Shown here in pieces: positions 43,783 through 52,626 of a stretch of 64,000 nt of DNA. The stretch is from Alphaproteobacteria bacterium (GTDB lineage Bacteria > Pseudomonadota > Alphaproteobacteria > Rhodospirillales > WMHbin7). Positions within the stretch are counted from its first letter, which is position 1; each line of letters begins with the position of its first letter. The notes beneath the pieces are model-generated. The model searched no databases. It had not been told where the DNA came from and saw nothing but the letters and a program-made list of their open reading frames with translations. A program made the position numbers and the translations under genes. Location of the stretch: NCBI GenBank assembly GCA_015232335.1, contig JADFZV010000008.1, forward strand, positions 1-64,000, read 5' to 3'.

Positions 43783-46700
43783 ATGATTCAGTTCGAGCGT
43801 ATCCGGCTCGCGGGCTTCAAATCCTTCGTCGATTCGTCCGAGCTCGTTATCGAGCCCGGGCTGACCGGCGTGGTGGGCCCCAACGGCTGCGGCAAATCGA
43901 ATCTGGTGGAAGCCCTGCGCTGGGCCATGGGCGAGACCTCGGCCAAACAGATGCGCGGCGCCGACATGGACGACGTCATCTTCGGCGGCACGCAAAGCAG
44001 GCCGGCGCGCAATCTGGCCGAAGTGGTGATCGAACTCGACAACCGAGAGCGCGTGGCGCCGGCCATGTTCAACGAGCATGACCGGCTTGAGGTCATGCGC
44101 CGCATCGAGCGCGGCCAGGGCTCGCACTACAAGGTCAATGGACGCGAAGTGCGCGCCCGCGACGTGGCCCTGCTCTTTGCCGATGCCGCGACCGGTGCGC
44201 GCTCTACCGCCATGGTCAGCCAAGGCCGCATCGGCGCCATCATCAATGCCAAGCCCGCCGACCGCCGCTCGCTTCTGGAAGAGGCGGCTGGCATATCGGG
44301 CCTGCATACCAGGCGCCACGAGGCGGAGATCCGCTTAAAGGCGGCCGAGGCCAATCTGGCTCGGCTCGATGACGTGCTGGTAACGCTGGAAGCGCAGATG
44401 CAAAGCCTGTCCAAGCAGGCCAAGCAGGCATCGCGCTACCGCACCATCAATGACCAGATACGCTCGGTCGAAGCCAGGCTGTTGCATTTGCGCTGGCAGC
44501 AGGCCATCGATGCCCTGGACGGCGCCGAGGCAGCCCAGCGCGCCATCGAAGTCGAAGTGGGCGAACGCACCTCGGCTGCCGCTCAGGCCGCCACCCGTCA
44601 GGCCGATGCCGCCTCTTCTCTGCCCGCCTTGCGCCAGGCCGAGGCTGAAGCCTCGGCCAAATTCCAGCGCCTGCTGGTGGCGGGCGAACAACTGGATGCC
44701 GAAGAAAAGCGCGTGGCCGAGGCCAGGGCGGAAATCACCAGGCGCTTGCTGCAGATAGCCGAGGACGGAGCGCGCGAAGAGGCCCGTGCCCAGGACGGCA
44801 CGCAGGCCCTTGATCGTCTGGCGGGCGAGCGTCTGGCGCTGATCGCGGCTGGCGAAGGCGAGGCCGAGGCGCAGCAACAGGTTCGCGAGCACCTGTCACA
44901 AGCAGCGCAGCAGGTGAATGTCACCGAGGCTGAATTGTCGCATCTGACCGAGCGCGTGGCCGCCGAAGAGGCAAGACGCAATGCGCTGGAGCGGCGCAAG
45001 TCGGAAATCGGCGAGCGCTTGGCGCGCCTTACCGCCCGGGTCGAAGAATTGCGCCGCCAGATCGGCGTTTCAGAAGCCGAAGCAGCCGAGGATGCCGAAG
45101 TCATCGCCGCTCAAGGCCGAGTCGATGCTTCCGTAACGGCCCTGGAAGAGGCGCGCAATCAGGCCGAGGCCTCGGACAGGCTGCGCGATCAGGCCGATCA
45201 GGCCCGCTTGTCGGCCAGGGGGCGCTTGCAGGAAGAGCAGGCCCAGGCGGCGCGTCTGAAGGCGGAAGCCGACGGACTGAAAGCGCTGCTGGAGGCCAGC
45301 CTGCGCGAAGGCACACCGGTTCTCGATGCCATCGACGTTACTTCGGGCTATGAAGCCGCCCTGGGGGCTGCCTTGGGCGAGGATCTGGAAGCCCCCGCCG
45401 ACGAGGTCTCGCCGCATCGCTGGTCAAAACTCGATCCTTATGATCATCCGCCCGCCCTGCCCGCAGGGGTGCGCCCGCTCTCCGATCTGGTCAAGGCTCC
45501 GCCCGAATTGGCCAGGCGTTTGTCGCAGACCGGCCTGGTCGAGGATGGCCGAGCCCTTATGGCGTCTCTTTCGCCCGGCCAGCGGCTGGTCAGCGCCGAG
45601 GGTGCGTTGTGGCGCTGGGATGGTTTCGTTATTGCCGCGGGTGCGCCAAGTGCCGCCGCCACACGCCTGCAGACGCGCAACCGTCTGACGGCGGTCAAGG
45701 GCCTGATGCAAGAGGCCGAGCTTCGCCACGCTCAGGCCGATGCTGAGGAAAAGGCAGCTTCGCAAGCGGCCAGTGCGGCTGGCGAATCGGCGAAGCTGTG
45801 CAGGGATTTGGTGCGCCAAGCCGAAGCCGAATCGCAAAACGCCGTCAAGGCGCAGGCGCATCTGATGGAGCGCGCTCAGTTGCGGGCCAGCAAGCTGGCC
45901 GGCCTTCGCGCCCAGGCCGAGCAAACCGGCCATGACGTTGTCGAGGCCGAAACGCAATTGAACGAAGCCGGTCTGCAGGTGGCGGAATTGCCCGATCCTT
46001 CGGTGGGCCGCCAGCTTGCCGCCAATCTGCGCGAGAAATTGGGGGCCGAGCGTTCGGCATTGCTGGAGGCAAGGGCGGCGCATGATCGCCTGATGCGCGA
46101 AGCGGGCGAGCGCACAAGGCGATTGGAAGCGGTCGAGCAGGATATTGCCTCCTGGACAACGCGCCTGGAAGAAGCCCTGCGCCATAAGGGCGAACTGGAA
46201 TCGCGCCGTGCCGAAGCCACGGCAGAGGAGGCGCGTCTGGCCGCCCTGCCCGGCGAAATCGCCGAAAAGCGCGAGCGTCTCTTAAGCGAGAAGGCAACCG
46301 CCGAGGCCAGCCGCCGCGAGGCAGCCGATGCCCTGGCCGTGGCCGAGGCGTCTTTGAGCGAAGCCGACCGCCATTTGAAGGCGGCCGAGCATGATCTGGC
46401 CCGGGTGCGCGAAGACCGGGTGCGCCGCGAATCGGCGGTCGAGCAGGGAAAGCAGCTTTGCCGCAGCGTGGCCGAACGCATCGCCGAACGTCTGGAATGC
46501 ACGCCCGAGCAGATTGCGGAAAGCCACGGCATCGGCATCGATGAAAAACTGCCCGAGCCCGACGATCTGGAGCGCAAGCTGGAGCGCCTGGTGCGCGAGC
46601 GCGACGGCATGGGCCCGGTCAATTTAAGGGCCGAGACCGAATCCGAGGAACTGGGCCTGCAGATCGGCTCCTTGAAGACCGAGCGCGAGGATTTGATCAA

Positions 46701-47235
46701 CGCCATTGCAAGATTGCGCCAGGGCATTTCCGAACTGAACCGCGAGGGTAGAGAGCGCCTGCTGGCCTCGTTCAAGGCGGTCGATCAGCATTTCCGCGAC
46801 TTGTTTGTGCGCCTGTTCGGCGGTGGGCGCGCCCACCTGACCCTGACCGAGGCCGAAGACCCCCTGGATTCGGGCCTGGAAATCATGGCCAGCCCCCCTG
46901 GCAAGAAGCTTCAGGTCTTAAGCCTGCTGTCGGGCGGCGAGCAGGCCCTGACCGCCCTGGCCTTGCTGTTTGCCGTCTTCATGACCAATCCCGCCCCCAT
47001 CTGCGTGCTGGACGAGGTGGACGCCCCCCTCGACGACGCCAATGTGGACCGCTTTTGTTCCCTGTTGTCGCAGATTACCGAGACCTCGAAAACCCGTTTC
47101 ATGGTGGTGACCCACCACCGCATGACCATGGCTCGCATGGACCGCCTCTTTGGCGTCACCATGTCCGAGCGGGGCATTTCCAGGCTGGTTTCGGTCGATC
47201 TTCGCACTGCCGAAAGACTGCGCGACGCAAGCTGA
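43783..47235 (+). CDS. smc: Chromosome partition protein SMC
   Basis: Condensin ATPase that organises and segregates the chromosome. The 1150-residue protein has the N-terminal Walker A (GVVGPNGCGKSNLVEAL), two long Ala/Glu/Arg-rich coiled coils around a hinge near residues 510-620 (LDAIDVTSGYEAALGAALGEDL), and the C-terminal signature LLSGGEQALTALALLF with Walker B PICVLDEVDAPLDD. The ATG at 43783 begins MIQFERIRLAGFKSFVD, the family start. The frame is open back to 43681, but that part lies within the dsbA-like gene and is rejected. Confidence 0.97.
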   Translation: MIQFERIRLAGFKSFVDSSELVIEPGLTGVVGPNGCGKSNLVEALRWAMGETSAKQMRGADMDDVIFGGTQSRPARNLAEVVIELDNRERVAPAMFNEHDRLEVMRRIERGQGSHYKVNGREVRARDVALLFADAATGARSTAMVSQGRIGAIINAKPADRRSLLEEAAGISGLHTRRHEAEIRLKAAEANLARLDDVLVTLEAQMQSLSKQAKQASRYRTINDQIRSVEARLLHLRWQQAIDALDGAEAAQRAIEVEVGERTSAAAQAATRQADAASSLPALRQAEAEASAKFQRLLVAGEQLDAEEKRVAEARAEITRRLLQIAEDGAREEARAQDGTQALDRLAGERLALIAAGEGEAEAQQQVREHLSQAAQQVNVTEAELSHLTERVAAEEARRNALERRKSEIGERLARLTARVEELRRQIGVSEAEAAEDAEVIAAQGRVDASVTALEEARNQAEASDRLRDQADQARLSARGRLQEEQAQAARLKAEADGLKALLEASLREGTPVLDAIDVTSGYEAALGAALGEDLEAPADEVSPHRWSKLDPYDHPPALPAGVRPLSDLVKAPPELARRLSQTGLVEDGRALMASLSPGQRLVSAEGALWRWDGFVIAAGAPSAAATRLQTRNRLTAVKGLMQEAELRHAQADAEEKAASQAASAAGESAKLCRDLVRQAEAESQNAVKAQAHLMERAQLRASKLAGLRAQAEQTGHDVVEAETQLNEAGLQVAELPDPSVGRQLAANLREKLGAERSALLEARAAHDRLMREAGERTRRLEAVEQDIASWTTRLEEALRHKGELESRRAEATAEEARLAALPGEIAEKRERLLSEKATAEASRREAADALAVAEASLSEADRHLKAAEHDLARVREDRVRRESAVEQGKQLCRSVAERIAERLECTPEQIAESHGIGIDEKLPEPDDLERKLERLVRERDGMGPVNLRAETESEELGLQIGSLKTEREDLINAIARLRQGISELNREGRERLLASFKAVDQHFRDLFVRLFGGGRAHLTLTEAEDPLDSGLEIMASPPGKKLQVLSLLSGGEQALTALALLFAVFMTNPAPICVLDEVDAPLDDANVDRFCSLLSQITETSKTRFMVVTHHRMTMARMDRLFGVTMSERGISRLVSVDLRTAERLRDAS

Positions 47236-47300
47236 GTTTGCGCCAATGTACAGTGGGGTTTGCGGGCATTATTGCGGCGCAACGAAGAGGGTTTTGGCGC

Positions 47301-47330
47301 TTGACACCCGAAGGGGTGGGACGCTATTGT
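47301..47330 (+). promoter_or_regulatory. Sigma-70 promoter of the ATP synthase F0 operon
   Basis: A perfect TTGACA (47301-47306) is followed after 18 bases by TATTGT (47325-47330). It lies 66 bases after the smc stop and 67 bases before the atpI start, facing the atp genes. Confidence 0.65.
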
Positions 47331-47396
47331 GCGACCCGCTTTCGGGGCAGCTTTGCGGCCCGAGGACAGGCTTGGCGTTGCGGAAGGTGGGCGGCC

Positions 47397-47756
47397 ATGG
47401 GCGAAGATACGTCTCCCCCCACACCGAACGAGGTCGGAGAAAGGCTTAGGCGCATTCGCGCCGCTCAATCCGACGAAGCTGGCGCCTCTGGTCTGGACGC
47501 CTCGGGAAAAAGGCCCGCCCTTTCGGGTCTGGGGGCTGCGATGCGCATCGGCGTCGAACTTGTGTCGGCGCTGATCGTGGGAGTGGGGATCGGCTATGGG
47601 CTCGATCACTTTCTCGGTACGCGGCCCTGGTTGATGGTGTTGTTTTTCTTCCTCGGCTCTGCCGCCGGGATTCTTAATGTCTGGCGGGCGGTTTCCGGCC
47701 AAGGCTACGCGGTGGGTTACCGCGACGAGGATGACGGCGGCAAAAACAAAGATTAA
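47397..47756 (+). CDS. atpI: ATP synthase protein I (AtpI/AtpQ-type)
   Basis: A 119-residue membrane protein at the head of the F0 operon. AtpI assists c-ring assembly and may bring in Mg2+. A hydrophilic N-terminus (VGERLRRIRAAQ) is followed by two helices (VELVSALIVGVGIGYGLDHFLG and WLMVLFFFLGSAAGILNVWR) and a charged tail. The ATG at 47397 lies just behind the promoter; the frame is open upstream into smc but that part is not credible. atpB follows after 11 bases. Confidence 0.9.
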   Translation: MGEDTSPPTPNEVGERLRRIRAAQSDEAGASGLDASGKRPALSGLGAAMRIGVELVSALIVGVGIGYGLDHFLGTRPWLMVLFFFLGSAAGILNVWRAVSGQGYAVGYRDEDDGGKNKD

Positions 47757-47767
47757 AGGATTCGCGC

Positions 47768-48493
47768 GTGGCCAGTCCGCTGCACCAGTTCGAGATTACG
47801 CCGCTCATTCCCCTGCATATCGGGGGCGTGGATGTGTCCTTTACCAATTCCTCGCTGCTGATGGTGCTGGCCGTCGCTGCTGTCGCCATCTTCTTCATTC
47901 GCGGCATGAGCGGGCGCGCCCTGGTTCCGGGGCGCTGGCAATCCATCGCCGAGCTGACCTACGATTTCGTGGGTGGCATGATTCGCGAGAATGTGGGCCA
48001 TGAGGGGCGCAAATATTTTCCCTTCGTGCTGACCCTGTTCAGCTTCATCCTGTTTGGCAATCTTCTGGGCCTGCTGCCCTATTCCTTCACCTTCACCAGC
48101 CATATTGTAGTTACCTTCGCGCTGGCGATCACGGTTTTCATCGGTGTCACCATCGTCGGCATCGTTCTGCACGGCGCGCATTTCTTCACCCTGTTCGTGC
48201 CCTCGGGCGTGCCCAAGGTGATGATCCCCTTCCTGGTGCCGATCGAACTCATCTCGTATCTGTCGCGCCCGATCAGCCTGTCGATTCGTCTGTTTGCCAA
48301 CATGATGGCGGGCCACACCATGATGAAGGTCTTTGCGGGCTTCATCATTCCGCTGGGTTTCCTGGGCGGCTGGGCACCCTTGGCGGTCGATGTGGCGCTG
48401 ACCGGATTTGAATTCGTGGTCGCCTTCCTGCAGGCCTATGTCTTCACTTTGCTTACCTGTCTTTATCTGCACGATGCGGTGCATCTGCACTAA
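47768..48493 (+). CDS. atpB: ATP synthase F0 subunit a
   Basis: Proton-channel subunit that works against the c ring. The 241-residue protein has the usual hydrophobic helices, including the helix with the essential Arg in PISLSIRLFANMMAGH, and ends VFTLLTCLYLHDAVHLH. The start is GTG at 47768. It is followed by atpE after a 53-base gap with a GGTAAGGA ribosome site. Confidence 0.97.
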   Translation: MASPLHQFEITPLIPLHIGGVDVSFTNSSLLMVLAVAAVAIFFIRGMSGRALVPGRWQSIAELTYDFVGGMIRENVGHEGRKYFPFVLTLFSFILFGNLLGLLPYSFTFTSHIVVTFALAITVFIGVTIVGIVLHGAHFFTLFVPSGVPKVMIPFLVPIELISYLSRPISLSIRLFANMMAGHTMMKVFAGFIIPLGFLGGWAPLAVDVALTGFEFVVAFLQAYVFTLLTCLYLHDAVHLH

Positions 48494-48546
48494 GGCAGTC
48501 AGTTTCGTCATTTTCAGCCCAACGTTAACGGTAAGGAACTCAAACG

Positions 48547-49008
48547 ATGGAAGTAGCAGCCGCTAAGTTGATTGGTGCCGGTCTGGCCGTGATTGGTCTG
48601 TCGGGCGTCGGAGCGGGTATCGGCCAGATCTTCTCGACCCTGGTCTCGTCGGTCGCCCGCAATCCTGCGGCGCGTTCGCAGATTTTCGGTCTGGCGATTC
48701 TGGGCTTCGCCCTGGTGGAAGCTGTGGCGCTCTACGCCCTGCTGATCGCCTTCCTGATTCTGTTCGGCCAAGACCCGAACATATCCCAGTGCCCCGGCCG
48801 CTTCACGCGGCCGGGCAGTCGAGAGGTCGAACATGCCCCAGTTAAATGTCGCCATGTTTCCTCCCCAGCTGTTTTGGCTGGCGGTTTGTTTCGTGGCGCT
48901 TTATCTGCTGGTCACCTATGTCATCGTGCCCCGCGTGGGAACGGTGCTGGACGAGCGTCAGCAGCGCATCGACGACAATCTCGAGCGTGCGGCGGCTTTG
49001 AAGGCTGA
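48547..49008 (+). CDS. atpE: ATP synthase F0 subunit c, with missing stop codon
   Basis: Residues 1-75 are a normal c subunit: first helix [21 protein letters not shown], polar loop ARNPAAR, and second helix with the proton-carrying Glu in [23 protein letters not shown]. The c subunit should stop right after LILFG. Here codon CAA follows (a TAA would fit), and the frame runs on for 78 more residues, through a hairpin and out-of-frame across the start of the b' gene. No stop occurs in any frame within about 60 bases, so a simple indel does not explain it. A C-for-T change in the stop codon or a sequence error does. The tail has no resemblance to anything. Confidence 0.9.
   Translation: MEVAAAKLIGAGLAVIGLSGVGAGIGQIFSTLVSSVARNPAARSQIFGLAILGFALVEAVALYALLIAFLILFGQDPNISQCPGRFTRPGSREVEHAPVKCRHVSSPAVLAGGLFRGALSAGHLCHRAPRGNGAGRASAAHRRQSRACGGFEG
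48793..48815 (+). promoter_or_regulatory. Perfect stem-loop between atpE and atpF'
   Basis: CCCGGCCGC-TTCAC-GCGGCCGGG is a 9-bp perfect GC stem without a T-run. It sits between the c and b' genes, where mRNA hairpins are known to raise c-subunit yield by protecting the upstream message. Its place also shows that this stretch was not meant to be translated. Confidence 0.65.
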
Positions 49009-49321
49009 TGCCGAGGCGGCGATCGCCACCTATGGAAAGGCGCTCACCGATGCCAGGGTCAAGGCCCAGGCGCATTTGCGCGAAAAGACCGCAGAGTTGC
49101 AGGCCGATGCCGAGGCGCGCTCGCGTGCGCTTAGCGAGCGGCTGGCTGGCGAGATCAAGGCGGGCGAAGCTCGCGTGATGGAAGCCCGCAAGGCCGCCGT
49201 GGAAGGGGTTCGCCAGCTTGCCGCCGATGTTGCGGGCGATATTGCTGCCCGTCTGACCGGCGGCGCCGTCGAGTCTCATCTGGCCCGCTCAGCCGTTGAT
49301 AGCGTGATGGGAAGCCGCTGA
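48833..49321 (+). CDS. atpF': ATP synthase F0 subunit b'
   Basis: One of the two different b-type stator subunits of photosynthetic-type alphaproteobacterial ATP synthases. The 162-residue protein has one N-terminal membrane helix ([23 protein letters not shown]) and a long charged coiled coil that reaches F1. The start at 48833 is in a different frame from the atpE read-through. The last base of its stop is shared with the atpF start (TGATG). Confidence 0.93.
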   Translation: MPQLNVAMFPPQLFWLAVCFVALYLLVTYVIVPRVGTVLDERQQRIDDNLERAAALKADAEAAIATYGKALTDARVKAQAHLREKTAELQADAEARSRALSERLAGEIKAGEARVMEARKAAVEGVRQLAADVAGDIAARLTGGAVESHLARSAVDSVMGSR

Positions 49322-49863
49322 TGTTGATCTCTGTCGCACAGGCCTCCGAAGGGGCCGCCGCTCACGCCGTCAGCGGCCCGTTCTGGCATGCCCCCGAATT
49401 CTGGGTCGCCATCGCCTTTTTCGTCATGGTGGGTGCCGCCATGAAGCCGGTGGCCCGCGCCGTGGCTTCGGCCCTGGACCTTCGGGCCGAAAAGATCAAG
49501 AACCGCATCGAGGACGCGCAGAAGCTGAAGGACGATGCCCAGGAAATGCTGGCCACCTATCAGCGCAAGCAGCGCGAGGCCTTGAAGGAGGCCGAGGATA
49601 TCGTGGCTCACGCCAGGAACGAGGCTGACCGGCTGGCCAAGCAGGCCGCCAAGGACCTTGAAGACACGCTGAAGCGGCGCGAGCAGCAGGCCGTGGAGCG
49701 TATCGCCCAGGCCGAAGCCAAGGCAATCAAGGAAGTGCGCGACATCGTGGTCGATATCGCCGTTCAGGCCGCCGAGAAGGCGATTGCCGGAAATCTGCCT
49801 GCCAGTGCTGCCAAGGCCCTGATCGATGGATCGATCAAGGATATCGGCGCCAAGCTGAATTGA
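49321..49863 (+). CDS. atpF: ATP synthase F0 subunit b
   Basis: Second stator subunit, 180 residues. It has an N-terminal membrane helix (FWHAPEFWVAIAFFVMVGAA) and a long Lys/Glu/Ala coiled coil (QKLKDDAQEMLATYQRKQRE). It ends the F0 operon; a terminator starts 28 bases later. The F1 genes (atpHAGDC) are elsewhere in the genome, as usual in Rhodospirillales. Confidence 0.96.
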   Translation: MLISVAQASEGAAAHAVSGPFWHAPEFWVAIAFFVMVGAAMKPVARAVASALDLRAEKIKNRIEDAQKLKDDAQEMLATYQRKQREALKEAEDIVAHARNEADRLAKQAAKDLEDTLKRREQQAVERIAQAEAKAIKEVRDIVVDIAVQAAEKAIAGNLPASAAKALIDGSIKDIGAKLN

Positions 49864-49890
49864 TCTGCCCCAATTTGGTAGATGGTTAAA

Positions 49891-49913
49891 GGCCGGGCAT
49901 GTCCCGGCCTTTT
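49891..49913. terminator. Bidirectional intrinsic terminator after the F0 operon
   Basis: GGCCGGG-CATGT-CCCGGCC followed by TTTT (49910-49913), with TTAAA on the other side. It closes atpF and, in the opposite direction, directly abuts the stop of the small ORF at 49913-50038. Confidence 0.75.
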
Positions 49914-50038
49914 CAATTTCTTCCCAGCCAAATCAGCGTTCCCAGGAACAAGATCAGCCCCAGAAGCTTCGCCCATTGGCGGCCCGGGCTTGGTGGCTTG
50001 TCAGACTGAAAGGGGCAATCACGACGATCTGGCCTCAT
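49913..50038 (-). CDS. Small membrane protein B (41 aa), overlapping partner
   Basis: A 41-codon frame starting ATG at 50038: a short Arg/Asp-rich head (MRPDRRDCPFQSDKPP), a positively charged PGRQWAK and one hydrophobic helix (LLGLILFLGTLIWLG) ending in Arg-Asn. Its start codon overlaps the stop of small membrane protein A (ATGA), the pattern of translational coupling, and its stop abuts a terminator. The charge pattern suggests a cytoplasmic N-terminus. I do not recognise a family. Small size makes a chance ORF possible. Confidence 0.5.
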   Translation of the reverse strand: MRPDRRDCPFQSDKPPSPGRQWAKLLGLILFLGTLIWLGRN

Positions 50039-50157
50039 CCGAACAGCCCCAGAAAGACCAGCCACAGCACGAATAAAAGCCCCATGCCCAGCGGCACGGC
50101 CATCAGGCCGAAACAGCCGCTTAAAGGATTGGGTTTCAAAGATGGGGTAGGGTTCAC
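50035..50157 (-). CDS. Small membrane protein A (40 aa)
   Basis: Read from GTG at 50157: NPTPSLKPNPLSGCFGLM then the hydrophobic VPLGMGLLFVLWLVFLGLFG. The frame extends up to an ATG at 50214 (59 aa), but those extra codons look non-coding, with unusual codon choice. It is divergent from gloB and overlaps small ORF B by ATGA. No family recognised. The two would form a tiny operon of single-helix proteins between the F0 operon and gloB. Confidence 0.5.
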   Translation of the reverse strand: MNPTPSLKPNPLSGCFGLMAVPLGMGLLFVLWLVFLGLFG

Positions 50158-50250
50158 TGCTTGGCGTCCGTGGTCGATGGAAGATGATAGCGCAAAACAG
50201 AAAGAGCCATTCATGCTATTCTTATGACCCGAGGAACAGGTGGAGCGGTC

Positions 50251-51018
50251 ATGCTGAGCGTGCATCAACTTCCGGCTTTTAACGACAACTACATCCACGT
50301 CCTTCTGGACGAGGCCGCCCAGGAAGGGGTGGTGATCGATCCGGGCGATGCCGAATCGGTTTTACAGGCCGTTGCTCAGAACGGCTGGCGCCTGACCGAG
50401 ATTTGGGTCACGCACCACCATGCTGATCATGTGGGCGGTGCGCCTAAGCTTCAACAAAAGCTGGGCCTCAAATTTTCTGCAGCCGGTTCGGATGCGCGTC
50501 GCTTGGCAGGAATCGACCGCGAATTGCAAGATGGCGACCGGCTGCGCCTGGGGCGTTACGAAGCTCAGGTGCTGGCGGTGCCGGGACACACATCGGGGCA
50601 TCTGGCCTATTGGTTCGAGGACGAGCGCAGCCTGTTTTGCGGCGACACGTTGTTCGCGTTGGGCTGCGGGCGCTTGTTCGAGGGATCAGCAGAGGAGATG
50701 TGGCATTCGCTGTCACGCTTCAAGAACCTGCCCGGCGAAACGCTGGTCTATTGCGCCCATGAATACACTTTGGCCAATGCGCGCTTCGCCCTTTCGGTTG
50801 ATCCCGGCAACCCAGCGCTTTTAAAGCGCATCGATGAAGCCAGAGCACTTCGCGACAAGGGATTGCCAACCGTGCCCTTCCGGCTCGATCTCGAGCTTGA
50901 AACCAACCCGTTCCTGCGGGCCGACCGGGGCGAGATTGCCAAGGCTTTGGGCCTGGATGATGCGCCCGCCGAAAAGGTGTTTGCCGCCTTGCGCAAATTG
51001 AAGGACGATTTCAAATGA
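50251..51018 (+). CDS. gloB: Hydroxyacylglutathione hydrolase (glyoxalase II)
   Basis: Hydrolyses S-lactoylglutathione to lactate and glutathione, finishing methylglyoxal detoxification. The metallo-beta-lactamase site is THHHADHVGG with further metal ligands in PGHTSGHLAYW and FCGDTLF. The C-terminal glutathione-binding part has the YCAHEYTLANARFA motif. The 255-residue start at 50251 (MLSVHQLPAFNDNYIHVLLD) matches the family; the frame is open to 50224. Its stop overlaps the next gene by four bases. Confidence 0.96.
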   Translation: MLSVHQLPAFNDNYIHVLLDEAAQEGVVIDPGDAESVLQAVAQNGWRLTEIWVTHHHADHVGGAPKLQQKLGLKFSAAGSDARRLAGIDRELQDGDRLRLGRYEAQVLAVPGHTSGHLAYWFEDERSLFCGDTLFALGCGRLFEGSAEEMWHSLSRFKNLPGETLVYCAHEYTLANARFALSVDPGNPALLKRIDEARALRDKGLPTVPFRLDLELETNPFLRADRGEIAKALGLDDAPAEKVFAALRKLKDDFK

Positions 51019-52565
51019 CGGCGCCTTTGGCGCAAAAAGCGCTGCTGGACTTTCTAGGCCGCCCAGAAAGCTATGGCCTCGATTCCAATGAACAGGTCGT
51101 GCGGATCGACACCCACATCTCGGCGGTCTTTCTGGCGGGCGACAGGGCCTACAAGCTGAAGAAGGCGGTCAAGCTGCCCTTTCTCGATTTCTCTAGCCTC
51201 GCCTCCCGGGAAAAATTCTGCCAAGCCGAACTGGCAGTCAACCGGCGCACCGCCCCCGATCTCTATCTTGAGGTGGCACCGGTTTACCTGGGCGCTGCGG
51301 GCGATTTTTCGCTGGGCAGGCCGGGCGAGATTGTGGACTGGCTGGTGGTCATGCGCCGCTTCGATCAGGAAGAACGCCTGGACCGCTTGTTTGCCAGGGG
51401 GGCACTGGATCGTCATGCCGTAACGGATTTGGCCGAAGTGGTGGCCGAATTTCATGTAAAGGCTGACGTCATGCCTGCCTTCGGGGGCCGCGCCGGGTTG
51501 GCCCATGTGATTGCCACCAATGACGCCACCTTTGCCCTGACAGCTCTGCCCCGCGAACGCACGTTGCTGCTAAAGGCGCGATCCGAAGCCTGGCTGGAAA
51601 AAGCAACGCCGATGCTTGAGGCGCGAAGAAGCGGCGGATTCGTGCGCCATGTGCATGGCGACTTGCATCTGGGCAATGTCTTTCGCCACGAAGGCAAGCC
51701 GGTGCTGTTCGACGCCATCGACTTCAACGAGGAATTTGCCTCGGTTGATACGTTGTTCGATCTGGCCTTTCTTTTGATGGATCTGGATCACGGAGGACAT
51801 CGCGGGCTGGCCTCGGCGCTGTTCAACCACTATCTGCCCTTTGCGGGCGAATGGGCGGGCGGCAAGACCGGGGGGCTGCTGGCTTTGCCCCTGTTTCTGT
51901 CGCTAAGGGCTGCCATTCGCTCGCATGTCGAGGCTACGCGCGCTGCCCAATGCGACGAGCCGAACGAGGCAGCCTTGCGTCTATCGGAATCGAAACGCTA
52001 TCTCGAAGAGGCGCTTGATTATCTCGACCCGCCGCCGCCCCGCCTGATTGCCGTGGGCGGCTTGTCGGGCTGCGGCAAGTCGCGTCTGGCCCGCGAACTC
52101 GCACCCTTTCTGGGGGCGGCGCCGGGGGCACTGGTTCTGCGCTCGGACGTCATCCGAAAGCGCCTCATGGGCAAATCCATGTTCGAGCGACTAGCACCCG
52201 AGGCCTATGGCGCCGAGATGACGATCCGCACCTTTGAGGCACTGTTCGCCGAGGCGAGGGCGGCGCTTGAAGCCGGACATTCGGTGATCGCTGATGCCGT
52301 TTTCGCCAGACCCGAGCAGCGCGAACGCCTGCCCGCGCTGGCGGCCTCTTGTGGTGTTCCCTTCGACGCGGCCTGGGTCGAAGCGCCCCCTGCCGTGTTG
52401 ATGGAGCGCGTGCGGACAAGAAGCCGCAATGCCTCGGACGCCACGCCCCAAGTGCTTGAGATGCAGCATGGCTATGAGCTGGGTGGTCTCGACTGGCCCA
52501 GAATCGACAGCTCGGGCACCAAAGAGGACACGCTGGCCCTGGCTCAAAAAGTGCTAAGAATCTGA
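51015..52565 (+). CDS. Aminoglycoside phosphotransferase-like kinase fused to a P-loop kinase
   Basis: A 516-residue two-domain protein of a common but uncharacterised proteobacterial family. Residues ~1-330 have an APH-type kinase fold: HVHGDLHLGNVF with the catalytic Asp and FDAIDFNEEF. Residues ~340-516 are a P-loop kinase (VGGLSGCGKSRLARELA, then VLRSDVIRKRLMG) of the gluconate kinase/AAA_33 type. The true substrate is unknown; antibiotic resistance should not be assumed. It overlaps gloB by ATGA, so the two are cotranscribed. Confidence 0.88.
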   Translation: MTAPLAQKALLDFLGRPESYGLDSNEQVVRIDTHISAVFLAGDRAYKLKKAVKLPFLDFSSLASREKFCQAELAVNRRTAPDLYLEVAPVYLGAAGDFSLGRPGEIVDWLVVMRRFDQEERLDRLFARGALDRHAVTDLAEVVAEFHVKADVMPAFGGRAGLAHVIATNDATFALTALPRERTLLLKARSEAWLEKATPMLEARRSGGFVRHVHGDLHLGNVFRHEGKPVLFDAIDFNEEFASVDTLFDLAFLLMDLDHGGHRGLASALFNHYLPFAGEWAGGKTGGLLALPLFLSLRAAIRSHVEATRAAQCDEPNEAALRLSESKRYLEEALDYLDPPPPRLIAVGGLSGCGKSRLARELAPFLGAAPGALVLRSDVIRKRLMGKSMFERLAPEAYGAEMTIRTFEALFAEARAALEAGHSVIADAVFARPEQRERLPALAASCGVPFDAAWVEAPPAVLMERVRTRSRNASDATPQVLEMQHGYELGGLDWPRIDSSGTKEDTLALAQKVLRI

Positions 52566-52626
52566 CGCTACTTTCATTTTCTTCGATTTCGGCGCATCAT
52601 GGGCCGGTAGATAGGGGAGGATGCAG

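Noticed and set aside
51015..52565. Aminoglycoside resistance gene
   Set aside because: The APH-like fold with a fused P-loop kinase is a housekeeping family of unknown substrate, cotranscribed with gloB and without mobile elements nearby.
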